In this document: piece by piece, positions 60,426 to 64,000 of the stretch | Layout of the letters: each line of letters opens with the position of its first letter | Numbering within the stretch: position 1 is the stretch's first letter | Assembly: GCA_020636325.1 (NCBI GenBank) | Contig: JACJYC010000003.1 | Span: forward strand, 372,001 to 436,000 | Source of the DNA: Lewinellaceae bacterium | Lineage (GTDB): Bacteria > Bacteroidota > Bacteroidia > Chitinophagales > Saprospiraceae | Reading direction: 5' to 3' | Length of the DNA stretch: 64,000 nt | Notes under the pieces: model-generated | What the model saw: the letters and a program-made list of their open reading frames with translations, nothing else | What the model was told of the DNA's origin: nothing | Databases searched by the model: none | Translations under genes and position numbers: made by a program

Positions 60426-62783
60426 TTAACCGCCGGAATTCCCGTTCTCTTTCATCTTCTCCAGTTTCCTGGACTGCTGCATCGGGTTTTCGCGACTGCC
60501 GCCGCCGAAGCCTCCTCTGCCGCCCCCTTTGAACAGCTCAAACCTGGTCGGCTCGCGGTGCGGCGGCCAGTAATTGTTGCCGCGATCGGTATCCGCGGTT
60601 TCCAGATACGGGTCCAGAACGATCTCTTCCACTTCTTTTTCAAAGAAAAATACCTTGTTGATCTCGTCGTTGTTGCGGCGCCAGATCTCAGCAGGGATCC
60701 GGACGTCCTCAAAGGTGCCGTCCGTGAATTTGAATTGCAGGATCAGGGGCATGACCATGCCGCCCACATTTTTAAAGTGGATCGAATAGTAATTGTAGTC
60801 GGCGTCCAGTATGGCTTTTTCTTCCGGGGTCAGGCTGGAAATATACCTTTCGTACTCCTTCTTGTCCAGTACGGTCACCTCCAGCGGATCGTAGGTATCG
60901 TAAAAATCCCGCATATTCGGATCGCGCTTGACCACGGTCTGCATGGTTTCGTTGCGCTGGTCCCCGACGTATTTGGGGGCCTGGTCCTGGTTGGCGCGCG
61001 TAATGGCGTTTTCCACTTCGGGGTTCTGGGTATTCGCCTTGAACCATTCCACTTTATCCATGGCGATATCCACGTTGTCGGTGGAGAAGAACCAGCCGCG
61101 CCAGAACCAATCCAGGTCGACAGCCGAAGCGTCTTCCATGGTGCGGAAGAAATCGGCCGGCGTCGGATGTTTGAACTTCCACCGCTGGGCGTATTCCTTG
61201 AAGGCCATATCGAAGAGTTCGCGGCCCATGATGGTTTCCCGGAGGATATACAACCCGGTCGCCGGTTTGGTATAGGCATTGGGCCCCAGGCTGATCACCG
61301 ACTCCGAGTTGGTCATGATGGGATTTTGCCGGCTCTTGTCGAGTTTCATGTAATCCACGATTTTGACCGGTTGTCCGCCGCTGGTCGGGAAATCGGCGTC
61401 CCATTCCTGTTCGGTGATGTATTCCAGGAAACTGTTGAGGCCTTCGTCCATCCAGGTCCATTGCCGTTCGTCGGAATTGACGATCATCGGGAAGAAGTTG
61501 TGCCCTACTTCGTGGACGATGACGCCGATCATGCCGAACTTGGTCCGCTCCGAATAGGTGCCGTCGGCTTCCGGCCGGCCGCCGTTGAAGCAGATCATGG
61601 GGTATTCCATGCCGATCCGGTCGGTATGGATGCTGTAGGCCAGCGGATAGGGATAATCGAAGGTATATTTGGAGTAGGTTTTCAGCGTGTGGGCCACGAC
61701 GCGCGTGCTGTATTTTTCCCAAAGCGGATTGCCTTCTTTCGGGTACAGGGACATGGCCATCACGGTCCGGTCGCCGAACTTGACGGCCATCGCGTCCCAG
61801 ATGAATTTCCGGGAGGTGGCAAAGGCAAAATCGCGAACGTTTTCAGCCTTGTAAACCCAGGTTTTCTTTTCTTTCGAGCGCTTGGTTTCCGTATCCCTGG
61901 CTTCGGCTTCCGTGACGATGAATACGGGATCTTTGGTATTCATGCGCGCCTCTTCCATGCGCTTGCGCTGGGCGTCGGTCAGCACCAGCTTTGCATTCTG
62001 GAGTTCGCCGGTTGCGCCGACGACATGGTCGGCCGGCACGGTGATGCGAACATCGAAATTACCGAAGGTCAGGGTAAATTCGCCGGCGCCGAGGAACTGC
62101 TTGTGCTGCCAGCCTTCCACCTCGTTATAAACGGCCATGCGCGGATAAAACTGGGCGATGGTATACAGGTAGTTGTCCTCGTCTTCAAAGTACTCATAAC
62201 CGGAGCGGCCGCCGTCCTTGAGGCGGTTATTGATCTTGTACCACCATTTTACGTTGAATACGAACTTGGCGCCGGGCGCCAGCGGTTGCGGCAGGTTGAC
62301 GCGCATCATGGTCTTGTTGATGACGTGGGTCAGTTCTTTGCCTGCGGCGTCCTTGACCGTTTCGATGTTGAATCCGCCGTCAAAATGGTTGTGCATCCGC
62401 ATGATCTGGTTGAAGCCGACCCGGCCCTCCAGGTCGTTGGTCTGGATCTTGTACGTATCCGATTCTTTCGAGCGCATATTCTGATCCAGCTGGAGCCAGA
62501 TATAGTTCAGGGGGTCGGGCGATTGGTTGAAATAGGTCACGGTTTCAGTGCCGCGGACGATCTGGTTGTCGTCATCCAGCTCGATGTCCATGACATAGTC
62601 GGCCCGTTGCTGGTAGTATTCATGCCCTGGCGCGCCGGATGCGGTCCGGTAGGAATTGGGCGTCGGCAACTCCATATACAGTTGCCGGAATTTGTTGTAA
62701 TCCAGGTTTTTTTCCTGGGAGAAAATCGCTGCGGGAAGGCATAGCGACACGGTAATCACTAATGGTAGATAGATGTTCTTCAT
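60426..62783 (-). CDS. M1-family zinc metallopeptidase with glycine-rich C-terminal tail
   Basis: 785 aa with signal peptide (MKNIYLPLVITVSLCLPAAI). M1 gluzincin core: HEVGHN with the first His near residue 423 ('IVHEVGHNFFPMIVN'), and the third ligand Glu in 'WTWMDEGLNSFLEYITEQEW'. The usual GxMEN exopeptidase motif appears as 'GMEYPMICFNGGR'. The C-terminal 35 residues are Gly/Arg/Ser/Lys-rich ('GGGRGGFGGGSRENPMQQ'), which is unusual for the family. Probably a periplasmic or outer-surface aminopeptidase. 100 bases upstream of susC and in the same direction, but its relevance to pectin use is doubtful. Confidence 0.9.
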   Translation of the reverse strand: MKNIYLPLVITVSLCLPAAIFSQEKNLDYNKFRQLYMELPTPNSYRTASGAPGHEYYQQRADYVMDIELDDDNQIVRGTETVTYFNQSPDPLNYIWLQLDQNMRSKESDTYKIQTNDLEGRVGFNQIMRMHNHFDGGFNIETVKDAAGKELTHVINKTMMRVNLPQPLAPGAKFVFNVKWWYKINNRLKDGGRSGYEYFEDEDNYLYTIAQFYPRMAVYNEVEGWQHKQFLGAGEFTLTFGNFDVRITVPADHVVGATGELQNAKLVLTDAQRKRMEEARMNTKDPVFIVTEAEARDTETKRSKEKKTWVYKAENVRDFAFATSRKFIWDAMAVKFGDRTVMAMSLYPKEGNPLWEKYSTRVVAHTLKTYSKYTFDYPYPLAYSIHTDRIGMEYPMICFNGGRPEADGTYSERTKFGMIGVIVHEVGHNFFPMIVNSDERQWTWMDEGLNSFLEYITEQEWDADFPTSGGQPVKIVDYMKLDKSRQNPIMTNSESVISLGPNAYTKPATGLYILRETIMGRELFDMAFKEYAQRWKFKHPTPADFFRTMEDASAVDLDWFWRGWFFSTDNVDIAMDKVEWFKANTQNPEVENAITRANQDQAPKYVGDQRNETMQTVVKRDPNMRDFYDTYDPLEVTVLDKKEYERYISSLTPEEKAILDADYNYYSIHFKNVGGMVMPLILQFKFTDGTFEDVRIPAEIWRRNNDEINKVFFFEKEVEEIVLDPYLETADTDRGNNYWPPHREPTRFELFKGGGRGGFGGGSRENPMQQSRKLEKMKENGNSGG

Positions 62784-63235
62784 GCAATCGGATTTTTAGC
62801 GGGTAAGGTACAAAATGACCTGTAAAAAGCTGGAAATTAGGCGGGGATGTTAAAAAATGGAGGCGTCGCGTTAAAAAGTGGAGAGCCTCCGCGTTTCGTA
62901 TTCAAAAATGGATTATCTTTGTACGGTGAAAGTAAAAGTACCTTTTCATTTGCTGTATGAAAACCCGCTCGTTCAAGGCGGGATGCATTCAGGCTTGCGC
63001 TAATAGGGTGTTAAGTTTTAGCCAGTCATTCGGGCCTTCCTCAGTATGGTATTCCATTTCACTAGCTACAACTTAAGTGTGGACTGTCCGGTTGGAACGA
63101 ATCCGGACGATGATATTTCCTGATCGATTCAACAGGGATATCTTATGCGTTCAGCGGAAGATTAGTTCGTTGGCTATTCAATTTTTATGCGTTTGTTGGT
63201 CTTTTTTAATTTTTAATTATTAATTATTTTTTGTA
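62784..63235 (+). promoter_or_regulatory. Promoter and long structured 5' leader of the RRM protein gene
   Basis: A TATCTTTG -7 box at 62914-62921 (TTTC at 62894-62897 is the only -33 candidate) predicts transcription from about 62927, leaving about 310 bases before the ATG at 63236. The leader has a 39-codon open frame (62957-63076), a CCCGC/GCGGG hairpin (62964-62982) and a GTCCGG/CCGGAC hairpin (63086-63108), then an AT-rich stretch before the start codon. Long leaders are typical of cold-responsive RNA-binding protein genes; regulation here is inference. Confidence 0.55.
62957..63076 (+). CDS. Possible 39-aa leader peptide (uORF)
   Basis: ATG at 62957 and TAA at 63074-63076 within the predicted leader of the RRM gene. 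The peptide begins MKTRSFKAGCIQACANRVL and ends in a Ser/Thr-rich stretch (VWYSISLATT). The first hairpin lies inside it. No homology is claimed; it is reported because of its position and clean start and stop. Confidence 0.35.
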   Translation: MKTRSFKAGCIQACANRVLSFSQSFGPSSVWYSISLATT

Positions 63236-63724
63236 ATGAACATTTTTGTAGCAAAGTTGAATTTTGAAACCGATAGCGACGATCTGCGCACGGCTTTTGA
63301 AGCCTACGGAGAAGTAGATTCCGCTAAGGTCATTACTGACCACGAGACGGGCCGTTCCCGTGGTTTCGCCTTTGTTGAAATGCCGAATGACGATGAGGCA
63401 AAAGCAGCTATTGCCGCATTGAACGAAGCAGAACTTGATGGCCGCACCATCATTGTTAAACAAGCTGAACCGCGTGAATCCCGCGGCGGCGGCGGCGGCG
63501 GCGGTTTCAACCGCGGCGGCGGCGGTGGCGGCGGCTTCAATCGCGGCGGCGGCGGCGGCGGGTTTAACCGCGGCGGCGGCGGTGGCGGCGGTGGTTTCAA
63601 CCGCGGCGGCAGCGGCGGCGGGGATCGCGGCGGCTTCAACCGTGACCGCGACCGCGACGGTGGCTACAACCGCGACCGGAACCGTGACCGCGACAACTTC
63701 CGGCGTCGCAACGACTGGGATTAA
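63236..63724 (+). CDS. RRM-type RNA-binding protein with FNRGGGGG repeats
   Basis: 162 aa. One RRM at residues 1-78: RNP2 'MNIFVAKLNF' and RNP1 'RGFAFVEM' are intact. The C-terminal half is low complexity with five FNR-(G)5-8 repeats followed by 'RDRDRDGGYNRDRNRDRDNF', encoded by GGC-rich DNA. The layout matches the cold-induced Gly-rich RNA-binding proteins of cyanobacteria and Bacteroidota, which bind RNA and probably act as RNA chaperones at low temperature. The long upstream leader fits post-transcriptional control. A terminator follows. Confidence 0.93.
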   Translation: MNIFVAKLNFETDSDDLRTAFEAYGEVDSAKVITDHETGRSRGFAFVEMPNDDEAKAAIAALNEAELDGRTIIVKQAEPRESRGGGGGGGFNRGGGGGGGFNRGGGGGGFNRGGGGGGGGFNRGGSGGGDRGGFNRDRDRDGGYNRDRNRDRDNFRRRNDWD

Positions 63725-63730
63725 GATTTT

Positions 63731-63797
63731 CCGTTTACGGATTTTTAATAATGAAGCCGGCGGGCGAGTAACATCATCCGCCGGCTTTCTTATTTTT
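63731..63797 (+). terminator. Rho-independent terminator after the RRM gene
   Basis: AGCCGGCGG (63755-63763) pairs perfectly with CCGCCGGCT (63778-63786), followed by TTCTTATTTTT. A smaller CCGT-TT-ACGG hairpin with ATTTTT lies just before it (63731-63746), so two terminators may act in series. Confidence 0.85.
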
Positions 63798-63802
63798 GCC
63801 CG

Positions 63803-64000
63803 ATGAAGAAAATTTTCCTGAAGCCGAAAAAAGAAGCGGCCGTACTGCGGTTCCACCCTTGGGTGTTCTCCGGCGCCGTTGCCCGCATCGAGGGCAGTCC
63901 CGCCGACGGGGATACGGTCGCGGTTTGCAACCAATCCGGGCAACACCTGGCTACCGGGCATTATCAGGACGGCAATATCTGCGTGCGCATCTTTACCTTC
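63803..64000 (+). CDS. RlmI-type 23S rRNA cytosine-5 methyltransferase, partial (3' end outside window)
   Basis: 66 codons from the ATG at 63803, open to the window end. The visible part is the N-terminal PUA domain of the RlmI/YccW family: 'LKPKKEAAVLRFHPWVFSGA', 'GDTVAVCNQSGQHLATGHYQ' and 'GNICVRIFTF'. The methyltransferase domain is beyond the edge. In E. coli the enzyme methylates C1962 of 23S rRNA. It starts 5 bases after the terminator T run of the RRM gene. Confidence 0.8.
   Translation, partial: MKKIFLKPKKEAAVLRFHPWVFSGAVARIEGSPADGDTVAVCNQSGQHLATGHYQDGNICVRIFTF

Noticed and set aside
60558..62744. Long plus-strand open frame opposite the M1 peptidase
   Set aside because: It mirrors a well-supported gene on the other strand in GC-rich DNA and has no domain motifs; the same applies to long antisense frames at 1544-2686, 13755-14732, 35417-37048 and 45542-47572.
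63224..63961. Ala-rich minus-strand frame opposite the RRM gene
   Set aside because: Product of translating the GGC repeats in the wrong frame; no start context, and the RRM on the plus strand is unambiguous.
1..64000. tRNA or rRNA genes
   Set aside because: No T-loop/anticodon arrangement or rRNA conserved stretch was recognised by eye on either strand; a covariance search would settle this.

Overview
The window looks like chromosomal DNA of a Bacteroidota bacterium, probably of the Saprospiria/Lewinella type. The evidence is a SusC/SusD pair, type IX secretion C-terminal sorting domains of both A and B type, choice-of-anchor B and L domains, TAnnTTTG promoter boxes, a parA-parB-DUF5683 block, and a CcmE with the CxxxY rather than the HxxxY motif. 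The lineage is inference. Most genes are GC-rich; a block from about 21.5 to 26.3 kb is clearly AT-rich and carries the only mobile DNA I see.

Layout. 1-3.1 kb (minus): a DUF1080/PA14 secreted protein followed by a sugar-dehydrogenase-like beta-propeller cut by the window edge. 3.1-8.0 kb (minus): an unknown secreted protein, then a three-gene overlapping run (RsiV-like lipoprotein, META lipoprotein, GT39-type membrane glycosyltransferase). 8.1-12.2 kb (minus): a tight DASH-type cryptochrome/photolyase, cNMP-CBS-DUF294 nucleotidyltransferase and DnaQ-like exonuclease operon. 12.3-18.8 kb (plus): two c-type cytochrome lipoproteins flanking a 1486-aa adhesin-like T9SS cargo protein. 18.9-20.4 kb (minus): a YfcE-type phosphoesterase and a zinc-less MDR oxidoreductase.

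20.4-26.3 kb is the accessory island. It holds an RHS polymorphic-toxin gene split by an IS630-family element and an adjacent 159-bp MITE; removing both, with their TA duplications, restores one in-frame 725-codon reading frame. A candidate membrane-anchored immunity gene overlaps the end of the restored frame by 17 bases. Then come an orphan small protein and an Mrr-like nuclease. 26.4-31.1 kb (minus): a catalytically dead papain-like protein, a TonB-dependent receptor, purC and a [2Fe-2S] ferredoxin. 31.2-37.8 kb (plus): UPF0173 hydrolase, parA, parB, DUF5683, a small helical protein, a hotdog thioesterase and a choice-of-anchor B T9SS protein. 37.8-40.9 kb (minus): UvrD/PcrA helicase and an FtsE-like ATPase. 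41.0-45.3 kb (plus): ccmE-ccmF, a DUF2520-type protein and a small conserved ORF. 45.3-49.3 kb (minus): a giant dockerin-bearing secreted protein without a recognisable sorting tail. 49.5-52.4 kb (plus): ThiF/MoeB-rhodanese, a CoA-binding protein and a membrane-anchored zincin-like protein, separated by short tandem repeats and a hairpin-rich gap. 52.4-60.3 kb (minus): a SusC-SusD-GH105/CE12 polysaccharide locus aimed at rhamnogalacturonan. 60.4-62.8 kb (minus): an M1 peptidase. 62.9-64.0 kb (plus): a glycine-rich RRM protein with a structured leader of about 310 nt that contains a 39-codon uORF, then the start of an RlmI-type rRNA methyltransferase.

No rRNA, tRNA, CRISPR array or replication origin was recognised. 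The strongest unusual signals are the IS/MITE-split RHS toxin with its surviving immunity gene, the nested inverted repeat at 26.4 kb, the RRM leader, and three enzyme-like proteins with missing catalytic residues.
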